A stretch of DNA of 53,529 nucleotides from Streptomyces sp. HNM0574 (GCF_012726235.1 NZ_JAASAH010000025.1:1-53529); one strand, 5' to 3'. Numbered from the stretch's first letter, positions 6,881-16,800 are shown. Translations and numbers: made by a program. Notes: generated by a model not told the origin, from the sequence alone.

Positions 6881-7108
6881 ATGACGATGCCCTCCGCCAC
6901 ACCCGCGACGGCCTCGCCCGGGACGCCCTCCAAGGTCCTGAGCCTGCGGATAGACGCCGAACTGTTCGAGCGGCTCCACACACATGCCGCAAAACGCGGA
7001 ATGAGCGTCCAGGACTATGTCGTCCGGACGCTCATTCGCGATGACTTCGACGAGCGCTTCCGCACCTCGGTCGACGAGACGGAACGCTTCTACGGCACCT
7101 CGGCCTAG
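6881..7108 (+). CDS. Ribbon-helix-helix (CopG-like) protein
   Basis: 75 residues. After a Pro/Thr-rich head comes K-V-L-S-L-R-I-D-A-E-L-F-E-R-L-H-T-H-A-A-K-R-G-M-S-V-Q-D-Y-V-V-R-T, the strand plus two helices of a ribbon-helix-helix DNA-binding domain, then an acidic tail. Such proteins act as dimeric repressors, often as antitoxins, but no toxin gene is adjacent. GTG at 6872 and ATG at 6887 are alternative starts and no ribosome binding site decides between them. The stop codon overlaps that of the convergent NCS2 permease in the tetranucleotide CTAG. Confidence 0.7.
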   Translation: MTMPSATPATASPGTPSKVLSLRIDAELFERLHTHAAKRGMSVQDYVVRTLIRDDFDERFRTSVDETERFYGTSA

Positions 7109-8589
7109 CGCACCCCGAGGACCTGCTCGATCGGGTCGAGCAGGAAGTAGACGAGGAAGCACAGGCCGACGACGTTCAGCAGCCACGGGACCTCGCGGAT
7201 CCGGCCGGTCGCGGCGCGGAGCAGGATGAACGACAGCACGCCGATGCCGATGCCGTTGGTGATGCTGTACGTGAAGGGCATCGACACCAGCGTCAGGAAG
7301 GCCGGGACGGCGACGGTGTAGTCGCTCCAGTCGATGTCGCGGATGTTCGACGCCATGATCAGGAATCCGACGACCACGAGCGCCGGGGTCGCCGCCTGGG
7401 AGGGCACGACCGTCGCGAGCGGGGTGAAGACGAGGGCGAGCAGGAACAGCCCGCCGGTCAGGACGTTCGACAGGCCCGTCCGCGCACCCTCGCCGACGCC
7501 GGCCGTGGACTCGACGAAGCAGCTGTTCGCCGAGCAGGAGCCGAGGCCGCCGCCCGCGACGGCGATGCCGTCGACCATCAGGATGCGGCCCATGCCGGGC
7601 AGCTGGCCCTTCTCGTCGGTCAGTCCGGCCTCCTCGCCGACGCCGATGATGGTGCCCATCGCGTCGAAGAAGCCGGAGAGCAGGACGGTGAAGACGAACA
7701 GGCAGCCGGTCAGCAGTCCGACCTCGCGGAACCCGCCGAACAGGCTGATCTCACCGACCAGTCCGAAGTCCGGGGTGCCGACGACGGAGTCGGGGATGTT
7801 CGGCACGGCGAGGCCCCAGGCCTCGTCGGGTATCTCCGCGATCGCGTTGATCACGACGGCGAGGACGGTCATCGCGACGATGCCGATCAGGATCGCGCCC
7901 TTGGTCTTCCGCACGACCAGCACGAACATCAGCGCCAGGCCCAGCACGAAGACCAGCACCGGCCAGCCCTGGAGCTGACCGCCCTGCCCGAGGCCGAGCG
8001 GGACGGTGGTGTGGGCGGCGTCCGGGTTCCGCGTGACGAAGCCGGAGTCGACGAGTCCGATCAGGCAGATGAACAGGCCGATGCCGATCGCGATCGCGCG
8101 GCGCAGCCCGTTCGGGATCGCGTCCATCACGCGCTGCCGCAGCCCGGAGGCGACGAGGATCATCAGCACCAGGCCCGCGAGCACGACCATGCCCATCGCG
8201 TCGGGCCAGCTCATCTTGGGCGCGAGCTGGAGCGAGACGACGGCGTTGATGCCGAGCCCGGCGGCGAGCGCGATCGGGACGTTGCCGATCACGCCCATCA
8301 GGACGGTGGTCAGGCCCGCGATCAGCGCGGTGGCCGTGACGAGCTGGGCGTTGTCCAGCTGGTGACCGAACTTGTCCTGCCCCGCGCCGAGGATGATCGG
8401 GTTGAGCACGACGATGTACGCCATCGCGAAGAACGTGGCGAGACCACCGCGGAGCTCCCGGCTGACCGTCGAGCCGCGCTCGGAGATCTTGAAGTACCGG
8501 TCGAGGGCGTTCCTGGCGGGCGGGGGCGGCGACTGCGGAGCGCCTGACGGCTGCTCGGATTCGACCGTGGAGGTGGTCGAAGCGGACAT
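7105..8589 (-). CDS. NCS2 family purine permease (guanine/hypoxanthine type)
   Basis: 494 residues with a Ser/Pro head then R-Y-F-K-I-S-E-R-G-S-T, the canonical opening of AzgA-like NCS2 transporters. Family markers are A-M-A-Y-I-V-V-L-N-P, A-A-G-L-G-I-N-A, F-D-A-M-G-T-I-I-G-V and S-C-S-A-N-S-C-F-V-E-S-T-A-G-V, with about 12-14 membrane segments. The family imports guanine, hypoxanthine or adenine with protons. The ATG at 8589 is preceded by GAGGT; a longer frame from 8646 is less likely. A CATTCG-A-CGAATG dyad lies 55-67 bases upstream. Confidence 0.9.
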   Translation of the reverse strand: MSASTTSTVESEQPSGAPQSPPPPARNALDRYFKISERGSTVSRELRGGLATFFAMAYIVVLNPIILGAGQDKFGHQLDNAQLVTATALIAGLTTVLMGVIGNVPIALAAGLGINAVVSLQLAPKMSWPDAMGMVVLAGLVLMILVASGLRQRVMDAIPNGLRRAIAIGIGLFICLIGLVDSGFVTRNPDAAHTTVPLGLGQGGQLQGWPVLVFVLGLALMFVLVVRKTKGAILIGIVAMTVLAVVINAIAEIPDEAWGLAVPNIPDSVVGTPDFGLVGEISLFGGFREVGLLTGCLFVFTVLLSGFFDAMGTIIGVGEEAGLTDEKGQLPGMGRILMVDGIAVAGGGLGSCSANSCFVESTAGVGEGARTGLSNVLTGGLFLLALVFTPLATVVPSQAATPALVVVGFLIMASNIRDIDWSDYTVAVPAFLTLVSMPFTYSITNGIGIGVLSFILLRAATGRIREVPWLLNVVGLCFLVYFLLDPIEQVLGVR

Positions 8590-8643
8590 GCGTGACCTCG
8601 GTGGTGCGGGCCTGTGGGGGCCGGGGCGGGGATCTGTTTGGAG

Positions 8644-8656
8644 CATTCGACGAATG
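8644..8656. promoter_or_regulatory. Perfect dyad upstream of the purine permease
   Basis: CATTCG-A-CGAATG is a perfect 6-base inverted repeat with a one-base centre in an AT-rich patch upstream of the NCS2 permease. It sits where a repressor or activator of that gene would bind. The regulator is unknown; the neighbouring ribbon-helix-helix protein is one candidate. Confidence 0.4.
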
Positions 8657-8774
8657 ATTAAGGACAGATCCAGTGCGGTTCAGTATGAACAAACAACTAA
8701 CGTGATCGCCATCTTCGCGCGTAGACCCCCGTGAACCCCGGTGCACGCCCGCCCCGGGACGGCTGTGCGCACGC

Positions 8775-8804
8775 AAAAGCCCCGGACCGGAACCGGTCCG
8801 GGGC
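8775..8804 (-). terminator. Intrinsic terminator after the DUF2530 gene
   Basis: GCCCCGGACCGG-AA-CCGGTCCGGGGC forms a 12-pair stem (8779-8790 with 8793-8804). Read on the minus strand it is followed by TTTTGC, giving a classic hairpin plus U-tract for the gene ending at 8821. Confidence 0.8.
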
Positions 8805-8820
8805 CCGCTCGCGGAAACGC

Positions 8821-9126
8821 TCAGCCCGTACGGCCGTCGTCGCCCTCGCTCCCGGCGGCCTCCGCCGCGTCCGCCTCCGCCCGCCGGATCGCCGCGTCGC
8901 GCCTGCGCACGTACCAGTAGCCGAGGAGGCCCAGGCCCGCGCCGGCGGCGCAGGTCCACACCCACCAGGTGTGGCCGTGGTCGGCGAACCAGCCGTAGAA
9001 GGGGAGCTGGCCGACGAAGAGGACGAACCAGATCACGGTGCCGGTGAGGATCGTCGCGGGCACGTTGCCTTCCAGGGGCTCCGGCGCCTCGCGATCGCCG
9101 CTGGTCCACCTGTCCATCAGACCCAT
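8821..9126 (-). CDS. DUF2530 small membrane protein
   Basis: 101 residues: M-G-L-M-D-R-W head, P-E-P-L-E-G-N-V at 16-23, then two membrane helices (I-L-T-G-T-V-I-W-F-V-L-F-V-G-Q-L and W-W-V-W-T-C-A-A-G-A-G-L-G-L-L-G-Y-W-Y) and a charged tail R-R-R-D-A-A-I-R-R. This is the DUF2530 pattern of actinobacterial inner-membrane proteins; no function is established. It is divergent from the P-type ATPase and has its own terminator. Confidence 0.8.
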   Translation of the reverse strand: MGLMDRWTSGDREAPEPLEGNVPATILTGTVIWFVLFVGQLPFYGWFADHGHTWWVWTCAAGAGLGLLGYWYVRRRDAAIRRAEADAAEAAGSEGDDGRTG

Positions 9127-9291
9127 TGCCACGGCTTCCTCTCCCTCAACGGTCCCCCGCCTTCTCCCGCAGGGCGCGGGCTCTCTCCACCCGGGGGCCG
9201 GGTCAAGGGTAACGAGACGCGATCCCCGAGATTTCCCCGAGGCCCGCCGGAACCCGGGCGTCCGTCGCGAATCGCCCGTACCGTCAGGCTC

Positions 9292-11733
9292 ATGACCTAC
9301 GGGGCGAAGACGGAGGACGGCGGGGAGCCGGAGGAGGCGGTGCCGCCGGGCGGTGTCCGGGCGGGGCTCAGTGCGGCGCAGGTGCGGGAGCGGGTCGCGC
9401 GGGGCGAGGTCAACGACGTGCCGGTGCGCAGCAGCCGCTCCGTCACCGACATCGTCCGCGCGAACGTCTTCACCCGGTTCAACGCCATCATCGGCGTGCT
9501 GTTCCTGATCATCCTCGTCGTCGGGCCGATCCAGGACGGGCTGTTCGGCTTCGTGATCGTCGCCAACACGCTGATCGGCATCGTCCAGGAGCTGCGCGCC
9601 AAGCGGACGCTGGACAGCCTCGCCGTCGTCGGGGAGGCCCGGCCCACGGTGCGCCGGGACGGGCGGGCCGCGGAGATCCCCACCGACGGCATCGTCCTCG
9701 GCGACCTCGTCGAACTCGCGCCGGGCGCCAAGTGCGTCGTCGACGGCGAGGTCGTGGAGGCCGACGGGCTGGAGATCGACGAGTCGCTGCTGACCGGCGA
9801 GGCCGATCCGGTGCTGAAGCGGCCGGGGGACGCGGTGATGTCGGGCAGCTTCGTGGTCGCGGGCAGCGGGGCCTTCACGGCGACGAAGGTCGGGCGGGAG
9901 GCGTACGCGGCGCGGCTCGCGGAGGAGGCGTCCCGCTTCACGCTCGTCCACTCCGAACTGCGCAGCGGGATCTCGACGATCCTGAAGTACATCACCTGGA
10001 TGATGGTCCCGGCCGCCGTCGGCCTCGTCCTCAGCCAGCTGCTGGTGAAGCACACCGACCCGGACGACGCGATCCGCCGCATGGTCGCCGGGATCACGCC
10101 GATGGTGCCCGAGGGCCTGGTGCTGCTGACGTCGGTGGCCTTCGCGATCGGGGTGATCCGGCTCGGGCGGAAGCAGTGCCTGGTGCAGGAGCTGCCCGCG
10201 ATCGAGGGGCTCGCGCGGGTCGACGTCGTCTGCCTGGACAAGACGGGCACGCTCACCGAGGGCGGCATGGACGTCACCGAGGTCCGGCCCCTGGACGGCG
10301 CCGAGCCCGGCTACATCGGCAGCGTGCTCGCCGCGCTCGGCGGCGCCGACCCGCACCCCAACGCGAGCCTGCGCGCCATCGCCGACGCCTACCCGGACGG
10401 CGCGGGGCCGCACCCCGCGAACAGCCCCGCGCACGGCGGCGGTTGGCAGCCGCTGGCCACGCTGCCGTTCTCCTCGGCCAGGAAGTACAGCGGCGCGACG
10501 TTCCGCGAGCCCGGCGGCGCGAGCAGCTCCTGGCTGATGGGCGCGCCCGACGTGCTGCTCCCCGAGGCCCACCCGACGCTCGCCGACGTCGAGGCGCTGA
10601 ACGAGGAGGGCCTGCGCGTCCTCCTCCTCGCCCGCACCGGCCGCGCGCCCGACGCCGCCGACGCCGCGCGGCACGCGCGGCCCGTCGCCCTCGTCGTCCT
10701 CGCCCAGCGGCTGCGCCCCGAAGCGCCGGACACGCTGCGGTACTTCGCCGAGCAGGACGTCGCCGCCAAGGTCCTCTCCGGGGACAACGCCGTCTCGGTC
10801 GGCGCCGTCGCCGCGAAGCTCGGGCTGCCCGGCGCGGACGCGCCCGTCGACGCCCGGAGGCTCCCCCGGGACGACGCGCGGGCGATGGCCGGAGCCGTCG
10901 AAGCGGGCAGCGTCTTCGGCCGGGTCACCCCGCAGCAGAAGCGCGACATGGTGGGCGCGCTCCAGGAGCGGGGGCACACCGTCGCCATGACGGGCGACGG
11001 CGTCAACGACGTACTGGCCCTGAAGGACGCCGACATCGGCGTCTCCATGGGCGCGGGCTCCGAGGCGACCAAGGCCGTCGCGCAGATCGTGCTGCTCGAC
11101 AACAGCTTCGCGACGCTGCCCTCGGTCGTCGCCGAGGGCCGCCGCGTCATCGGCAACATCGAACGCGTCGCCAACCTGTTCCTGACCAAGACCGTCTACA
11201 GCGTGCTGCTCGCGCTGCTGGTCATCTGCTGGCAGGTGCCCTACCCGTTCCTGCCCCGGCACCTGACGCTGCTGTCCTCGCTGACCATCGGCGTCCCCGC
11301 CTTCTTCCTCGCCCTCGCGCCCAACCGGGAGCGCGCCAGGCCGCACTTCGTACGCCGGGTCATGCGGTACGCCGTACCCGCCGGGATCATCGCCGGGGCC
11401 GCCACCTTCGGCACCTATCTGCTGGCGCGGCACCACTACGCGGGCGCGGGGGCGCTGGCGGCCGAGACCAGCGCCGCGACGCTCACGCTGTTCCTGATCG
11501 CCATGTGGGTGCTGGCCATCGTCGCCCGCCCGTACACCTGGTGGCGGGTCGGGCTGGTGCTGGTCATGGGCGCCGGGTTCCTCGTCGTCCTGGTCACGCC
11601 GTGGCTCCAGGACTTCTTCGCGCTCCGGCTCGTCGGGGTGACGATGCCGTGGGCCGCCGTCGGTGTCGCCGCGGCCGCCGCGGTGGCCCTGGAGATCACC
11701 TGGCGCGTGGTGGCCCGCCGGGTGCCGGCCTGA
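9292..11733 (+). CDS. P-type cation-transporting ATPase (CtpE-like)
   Basis: 813 residues with every P-type landmark: the A-domain L-T-G-E-A-D near 166-171, the transmembrane-4 motif T-P-M-V-P-E-G-L, the phosphorylation site D-K-T-G-T-L-T near residue 316, and the hinge M-T-G-D-G-V-N-D-V near 565. About ten membrane helices are expected. There is no N-terminal metal-binding domain and no C-P-C motif, which argues against a copper or zinc pump. The P-E-G-L motif and overall layout match actinobacterial CtpE, reported as a calcium-uptake ATPase; substrate here is inferred. The start chosen fits the family N-terminus (G-L-S-A-A-Q-V-R-E-R). Confidence 0.9.
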   Translation: MTYGAKTEDGGEPEEAVPPGGVRAGLSAAQVRERVARGEVNDVPVRSSRSVTDIVRANVFTRFNAIIGVLFLIILVVGPIQDGLFGFVIVANTLIGIVQELRAKRTLDSLAVVGEARPTVRRDGRAAEIPTDGIVLGDLVELAPGAKCVVDGEVVEADGLEIDESLLTGEADPVLKRPGDAVMSGSFVVAGSGAFTATKVGREAYAARLAEEASRFTLVHSELRSGISTILKYITWMMVPAAVGLVLSQLLVKHTDPDDAIRRMVAGITPMVPEGLVLLTSVAFAIGVIRLGRKQCLVQELPAIEGLARVDVVCLDKTGTLTEGGMDVTEVRPLDGAEPGYIGSVLAALGGADPHPNASLRAIADAYPDGAGPHPANSPAHGGGWQPLATLPFSSARKYSGATFREPGGASSSWLMGAPDVLLPEAHPTLADVEALNEEGLRVLLLARTGRAPDAADAARHARPVALVVLAQRLRPEAPDTLRYFAEQDVAAKVLSGDNAVSVGAVAAKLGLPGADAPVDARRLPRDDARAMAGAVEAGSVFGRVTPQQKRDMVGALQERGHTVAMTGDGVNDVLALKDADIGVSMGAGSEATKAVAQIVLLDNSFATLPSVVAEGRRVIGNIERVANLFLTKTVYSVLLALLVICWQVPYPFLPRHLTLLSSLTIGVPAFFLALAPNRERARPHFVRRVMRYAVPAGIIAGAATFGTYLLARHHYAGAGALAAETSAATLTLFLIAMWVLAIVARPYTWWRVGLVLVMGAGFLVVLVTPWLQDFFALRLVGVTMPWAAVGVAAAAAVALEITWRVVARRVPA

Positions 11734-11742
11734 GCGCGCGGC

Positions 11743-12624
11743 TCAGAACGGGTACCAGCGCACCCTGCGCTCGCCCTCCCGCAGGGAGGCGACGCGGCGG
11801 GCGAACTCGCGGCGCGCCGCCGGGTTTCCGGGCGCGTGCTGGGAGACCCAGGCGCAGCTCGCCGTCTCCCGGGCGCCGCGCAGCACGGCGCAGCCCTCCC
11901 ACTCGCGCACGTCCCAGCCGTAGGTGCCGGTGAACGCGTCGTACGCCGCCTCGGGGACGCCGTAGCGGTCGTGGCTGAGGGCCATCACGACGAGGTCGTG
12001 CTCGCGGAGGTCGTCGGAGAAGGTCTCCAGATCGACGAGGAACGGTCCGTCCGGGCCGACGTGCACATTGCGCGGCAGCGCGTCCCCGTGGATCGGGCCC
12101 GGCTCCAGCACCGGCTTCAACTCGGCCGCCGCGGCGGCGAAGTCGTCCCGGCGGGCGCGCAGGTACGCGGCGTCCTCCGGCGGCACGGCGTCGCCCGCGA
12201 GGCGCAGCCAGCGCTCGATGCCGCCGAGCAGCTCGCGGCGCGGCAGCGGGAACGGGGCCGGGCCGAGGGCGTGCACCTGCCGCAACAGGCCCGCGAGATC
12301 GGCCGGTTCGGTCTTCCGGACCGCGTCCGGCAGCCGCTGCCAGCGCGTCACGGGGTGGCCGTCGACCAGGGCCACCGTGTGCGAGGCGGGGCGGACGGCC
12401 GGTACGCCGCGGGCCTCCAGCCACACCGCGACCCGCAGTTCGTGCTCGGCCCGCGCGGCCAGCTCGCCCGAGGCGCGGCCGACCCGGACGACGGGTCCGT
12501 CACCGTCCGGCGCGAACACCGCGTTCTCGCCCAGGGACAGCAGCCGCGCCCCCGCCTCGTCCTCCCCGGCGGCGGCCAGCACGGCGCGCGCCGCGGCCTC
12601 GGTGAATCCCTGGTTGTCGCTCAC
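11743..12624 (-). CDS. Aminoglycoside phosphotransferase-family (APH) protein
   Basis: 293 residues from a GTG start. The kinase-like fold is shown by the catalytic loop I-H-G-D-A-L-P-R-N-V near residue 177 and the metal-binding D-L-E that replaces the usual D-F-D. Its N-lobe has R-L-L-S-L-G-E-N-A-V-F and V-V-R-V-G. Proteins of this family phosphorylate hydroxyl groups of small molecules, antibiotics included; without closer relatives no substrate should be assumed. It converges on the P-type ATPase with nine bases between the stops. Confidence 0.8.
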   Translation of the reverse strand: MSDNQGFTEAAARAVLAAAGEDEAGARLLSLGENAVFAPDGDGPVVRVGRASGELAARAEHELRVAVWLEARGVPAVRPASHTVALVDGHPVTRWQRLPDAVRKTEPADLAGLLRQVHALGPAPFPLPRRELLGGIERWLRLAGDAVPPEDAAYLRARRDDFAAAAAELKPVLEPGPIHGDALPRNVHVGPDGPFLVDLETFSDDLREHDLVVMALSHDRYGVPEAAYDAFTGTYGWDVREWEGCAVLRGARETASCAWVSQHAPGNPAARREFARRVASLREGERRVRWYPF

Positions 12625-12748
12625 GCCCGCAGGTTATCCGGTGCCGGGGCCGGGCTGGTGGGGGTGCCGGTCGCCTGACTACAGTCACCACATCGCGTCC
12701 CTGTCCCGGCAGGCGACGTCCCCCACCGGAGATCCACGAGAAAGCCGC

Positions 12749-13099
12749 ATGACGACTCAGCTCTCCCCTTCCCCGGCCGGCGACGCCGACAGCACCGACA
12801 CCCCCGACGACGTCGCGGCACACCCACCGCACCGCGACCGGCCGGACGAGGTGACCGAGGCCGAGTGGGTGCTCGCCATGGTCTTCCTCGTCCCCTCGTT
12901 CCTGCTCCTCCAGTTCGTCAACCGGCACGGCTGGAACGTCTCGCTCGCCTGGATCACCTGGACCATCGGCACCGCCCTCCTCGTCTGGGGCTGGACCCGC
13001 CTCATCCGCACCCGCGGCCGCGGCGCCTCCGGCTGGCTCATGTTCCTCGCCGCCCACGGCTCGGCGCTCTTCTCCCTCACGCAGCTGCTGGGGGTGTGA
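12749..13099 (+). CDS. Small integral membrane protein, unknown function
   Basis: 116 residues. A Pro/Asp-rich head (1-35) ends in E-V-T-E-A-E-W-V-L, followed by three hydrophobic segments: A-M-V-F-L-V-P-S-F-L-L-L, S-L-A-W-I-T-W-T-I-G-T-A-L-L-V-W-G-W and W-L-M-F-L-A-A-H-G-S-A-L-F-S-L. A cluster of Arg between the second and third segments places that loop in the cytoplasm. The start is an ATG at the beginning of this architecture. I do not recognise a family. Confidence 0.65.
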   Translation: MTTQLSPSPAGDADSTDTPDDVAAHPPHRDRPDEVTEAEWVLAMVFLVPSFLLLQFVNRHGWNVSLAWITWTIGTALLVWGWTRLIRTRGRGASGWLMFLAAHGSALFSLTQLLGV

Positions 13100-13154
13100 C
13101 GGGGTCGGACTCGTGCCGGGAGCGGGGGCTTCCGGCTCCCGCCACGACCCGTCA
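13098..13154 (+). terminator. Imperfect long hairpin after the membrane-protein gene
   Basis: CGTGCCGGGAGC (13112-13123) pairs with GCTCCCGCCACG (13135-13146) with one mismatch, and flanking TGACGGGG and CCCGTCA extend the stem. It starts at the stop codon of the preceding gene. No T-run follows, as is common in high-GC actinomycetes. Confidence 0.5.
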
Positions 13155-13193
13155 GGTAGTTGATCCCGCCCAGGATTCGGATCACCGTGCCGT

Positions 13194-13826
13194 ATGCGTA
13201 GGCGGCTGGTGGTGCGGGTGGGGCTCGGGGTTCTCCTGGTGGCGGGTGCCGGGTCCGCGGGGGCTGCGGAGCGGGGGAACGGTCTGCGAAGGTTCCAGGT
13301 GAGGCACGGGCTGCCCGCCACGGGGCGGGTGGACCGGCGGACGGCCGCGGCGCTGGGGAAGGCGAGTGATGCCGAGATGGACGAGGTGTTCCGTACCGCG
13401 GAGGATCTGGGGCCGGAGCAACGGGCCCACGCGCGGCGGGTGATCGGGGTCGGGAAGGGCGCGGGGATTCCCGGGCAGGGGCAGGTGATCGCGTTGATGA
13501 CGGCGATGCAGGAGTCCCGGTTCGTGAACCACACGACGCCCCTGGACAACGACTCGCTGGGCATCTTCCAGCAGCGCCCCGGCATGGGCTGGGGCACGCC
13601 GGAGGAACTCACCGACGTGGTCACCGCGTCGAAGCTGTTCTACGGCGTCGCGCCGGACGCCGCGAACCCCGGCCTGCTCCAGATCTCCGGCTGGCGGTCG
13701 ATGCCGCCGGGCGACGCCTGCCAGGCCGTCCAGCGCTCCTCGCACCCCGGCCGGTACGCGCAGTGGGAGGAGTTCGCGCGCGAACTCCTCGCCACCGAGG
13801 GCCCGTCGGCCGACCCCGTCACCTGA
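13194..13826 (+). CDS. Secreted peptidoglycan-binding-type protein
   Basis: 210 residues. M-R-R-R-L-V-V-R-V-G-L-G-V-L-L-V-A-G-A-G-S-A-G-A-A is a signal peptide, probably cut near residue 25. Residues 32-54 (R-F-Q-V-R-H-G-L-P-A-T-G-R-V-D) resemble half of a peptidoglycan-binding domain. The main part, V-I-G-V-G-K-G-A-G-I then A-L-M-T-A-M-Q-E-S-R and S-L-G-I-F-Q-Q-R-P-x-x-G-W-G-T, is a streptomycete exported family often placed near the lysozyme-like fold; M-Q-E-S-R could carry a catalytic Glu. No enzymatic activity is claimed. Its end overlaps a strong terminator. Confidence 0.75.
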   Translation: MRRRLVVRVGLGVLLVAGAGSAGAAERGNGLRRFQVRHGLPATGRVDRRTAAALGKASDAEMDEVFRTAEDLGPEQRAHARRVIGVGKGAGIPGQGQVIALMTAMQESRFVNHTTPLDNDSLGIFQQRPGMGWGTPEELTDVVTASKLFYGVAPDAANPGLLQISGWRSMPPGDACQAVQRSSHPGRYAQWEEFARELLATEGPSADPVT

Positions 13827-13838
13827 CGGGGTCGGCCG
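13807..13838. terminator. Perfect 15-pair bidirectional terminator hairpin
   Basis: Bases 13807-13821 are the exact reverse complement of 13824-13838, leaving a two-base centre. The stop codon of the secreted protein (13824-13826) sits in the right arm and the convergent large ATPase ends at 13852. It probably insulates both genes. Confidence 0.75.
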
Positions 13839-13851
13839 GGGCCCGTCGCCG

Positions 13852-16800
13852 TCAGTCGAACCAGCGGGCCGTGGCGAGCTCGCCCGCCCGGTCCGGGTCC
13901 TCCAGGAGCGCGGCCACCTCGAAGCGGCGGGACCAGTGGCCCGCCGCCCAGGCCAGTCCGGCGGCGACGCCCTCCAGGGTGGCCGCGTGCAGGGTGCCGT
14001 CGGCCGCGAGGTGCCAGTCCAGCTCGACGCCGGCGACGGTGAGTTCGTCGTGCTCGACGTACGTGCCGGGCGCCCCGGGCAGCACGGTGCGCACCGGGGG
14101 CGGGACCTCGCGCTCCGTGCCCCCGCCGACCGGCTCGGTGCCGACGGACTCGCTCAGCCGGGGCACGTCCAGCAGGGCCGCCAGCTCGGCGGCGCGGTCC
14201 GGGCGCACCGGCAGCAGCGGGCGGTCGCCGGCGAGGGGCAGCAGGTCGGGGGCGTCGGCGACGACCGCGTCCGCCGCCTCGACGACGCGCAGCGTGCCGT
14301 CGCGGGTGACGGCGCGCAGCGTGTCGGGGAGGGTGACCTCGTTCGGGTCCAGGTCGGCCAGCAGGCCGTACAGGGCGTGCAGTTGAGCGGCTCCGCCGCC
14401 GGGCGTCAGCTCCGGGTCGGCCAGCCGGGCGAGGAGTTCGGCGGCGCCGCCCGGCTCGTCGAGCAGCGACTCGGCCGAGGTGCGCACGCCGAGGGCGCGC
14501 AGCACCTGCGGGTCGCCGACGGCCGAGGCGTCGGCCTCCTCGTAGAGCCCGTCCAGGGTGGGGCCTCCCCGGACGGAGTCCGGGGAATGGCCGGCGCCGG
14601 CGGCGCGGAGGCCGGCCGGGCGGCGGCCGTCGAGGACGGGGTGCCCGCGCAGCCACCAGGCGGTGTACGGGCGTACGGTCTCGGTCCCGCCGTCGGGGAG
14701 CAGGACGCGGACGGGGGCGGTGAGCGCGTCGCGCAGCGGCGGCCGGGACAGCATGGCCAGGGCCTCGGGCCAGCGGTCGTCGTCGACGAGGTCGAGGTCG
14801 CGGACGGCGACGAGTTCGGTGACCACCGGGGGTACGGGCGTCTCGGGCAGCTGGTCGAGGACGTCCTCGCACCACACGTCGACGGCGTCGAGGAGGCCCG
14901 GGTCGTGGGCGTAGTCCGGGTCGGACCAGTCGCCGTCGCGGGGCTCGAACTCGTCCGGGTCGAGCACCACGTCGGTGGCGCGGACCAGGGCGAAGGCGGC
15001 CTGCACGCCGACGGCGGTCAGCGGCTGCTCGCCCCAGCGCTCGACGAGCGCGGTGTCGCAGGCGGCGAGCTCGCCCTCGCGGATGACGCGTGCGAACGGG
15101 CTGCCGGGACAGACGAGTTCACCCGCGGGTGCCAGCTCGCCGTCCTCGTCGGGGAGGGCGAGCGCGGCCAGCCAGGGCTCGTCGCCGGGGGCGAGCGCGG
15201 CGTCGCGGACGAGGCCGAGGACGAGGTCGGCGAGCTCTTCGGCGTCGGGCGCCTCGGCCTGCTCGTCCCAGATCTCGTCGGCCTCCAGCGAGGCGGCGAC
15301 GGCGGCCCGCACCTGCGGAGTGCCGAGCACGGCGCGCGGGGTGGCCGAGGTCGCGCCGAGCTTCTCCAGCAGGCTGTGCGCCGCGTCCCGGTGCGCGACC
15401 TTGAGGCCGAGGCGGGCGAGCAGCGCGGCCCGGTCGGGGTCGCCGTCGTCGGACAGCGGCAGCAGCACCTGGCGGGGGCCGACGGTGGTGCGGCCGTCGG
15501 CCAGCGGGACGGGCAGGCCGGTGAGGCGGTCCGGGTCGACCCCGGCGAGCGAGTCGTACAGCCGCCGCCACCACTCGGGGGCGCGTTCGACGCCGGCGAG
15601 CCGGTCGATGACCTCGCCGAGCGGGACCCGGGCGACGTCCAGGGCGCGCAGCTCGGTGCGCCGCTCCAGCCCGGCGGGCAGCAGGTTGGGGAACAGCTCG
15701 GCGAGGACGCGTACGGTCTCCTCGCCCGCGCCCTCGACGAGCTCGGCGTCCCGCGGCCGCAGCGCGACGGGCGCGCCGTCCTCGGCGGTGGCGGCGCCGG
15801 CGAGGAACGGGACGTCGGGCAGCCGCTCCAGCAGCAGCTGCCGCAGCTCGCCGTCGAGTTCACCCCGGCCGAGCGGGCCGGGGACGAGGGCGACGGTGGC
15901 GGTCTCGGCCGGACGCCAGTCGCGCAGCAGCTCCGCGTACGCCTCGGCGGCGCGGTGCAGCAGGAAGCCGGTGAGCGGGCCGGGCGCGATCCGCCGCCGG
16001 GTGGGCTCCATCGGGAACCCGGCGATCAGCAGCGCGGGCAGCCCGAGCGGCTCGTCGGTGGGCGTGGGCGCGTGGATGTACGGCGCCGTCCCCGGCGGTA
16101 CGGGCACCAACCGCTCGCCCGGGCCCGCACCTTGGTCCTCCGGCGCCGGTTCCACGGGCACGGCCCAGGTCACGGACCAGGCGGGGCGGCGGCGTTCCTC
16201 GACGGGGCGGTCGGCGAGCAGCGCGGGCTCGGCCACGCCCGTCCTGGTCAGCGTGCGCCAGCGGCTGACGTGCGCGGTCCCGTCGGCGTCGCGGTGCTCG
16301 ATCCGGACGGTGCCGGCCGCCCGGTCCGCCTCCGGCGCCTGCGCGGTGCGGCGCAGGGTGCGGGTGCGGGTGCCGCCGGAGTCCGGGGTGTCGACGGTGA
16401 CTTCGGTCAGTCCGGGGAGGGTGAGCAGCAGCGCGTCGTCGACGGAGTCGAGGAGGCGTTCGGCGAGTTCCCCGGCCGCCGCGTCGCGCAGCGGGAGGAT
16501 GACGGCCGTGTCGTAGCCCTCGGGCGCGGTGCCCTCGGCGGGCAACGGGAGGCGCAGCAGCGGCACATGCCCGTCCCGGCGGCGCAGTTCGGCGTCCAGC
16601 GCGGGCACGTCGGCGGCGGCCTCCCGCACCAGCCCGGCGGCCTCGGCGTGCGACCAGCGGACGCCGCCCGTCCGGCCGACGACGGCGGGTTCGTCGGTGA
16701 CGGCCAGCACCGCCGCGAAGCCGACGCCGAACCGGCCGACGGAACCGGCGAGTTCGGGCCCGTCGCCGTGCGGCTGCCCGGGCTCGTCCGGGCGCTTGGC

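Noticed and set aside
8821..11436. 871-codon frame antisense to the P-type ATPase, continuing from DUF2530
   Set aside because: The antisense part is Gly/Asp/Arg/Glu-rich with no fold; the plus strand shows all P-type motifs. The DUF2530 gene accounts for only the last 101 codons.
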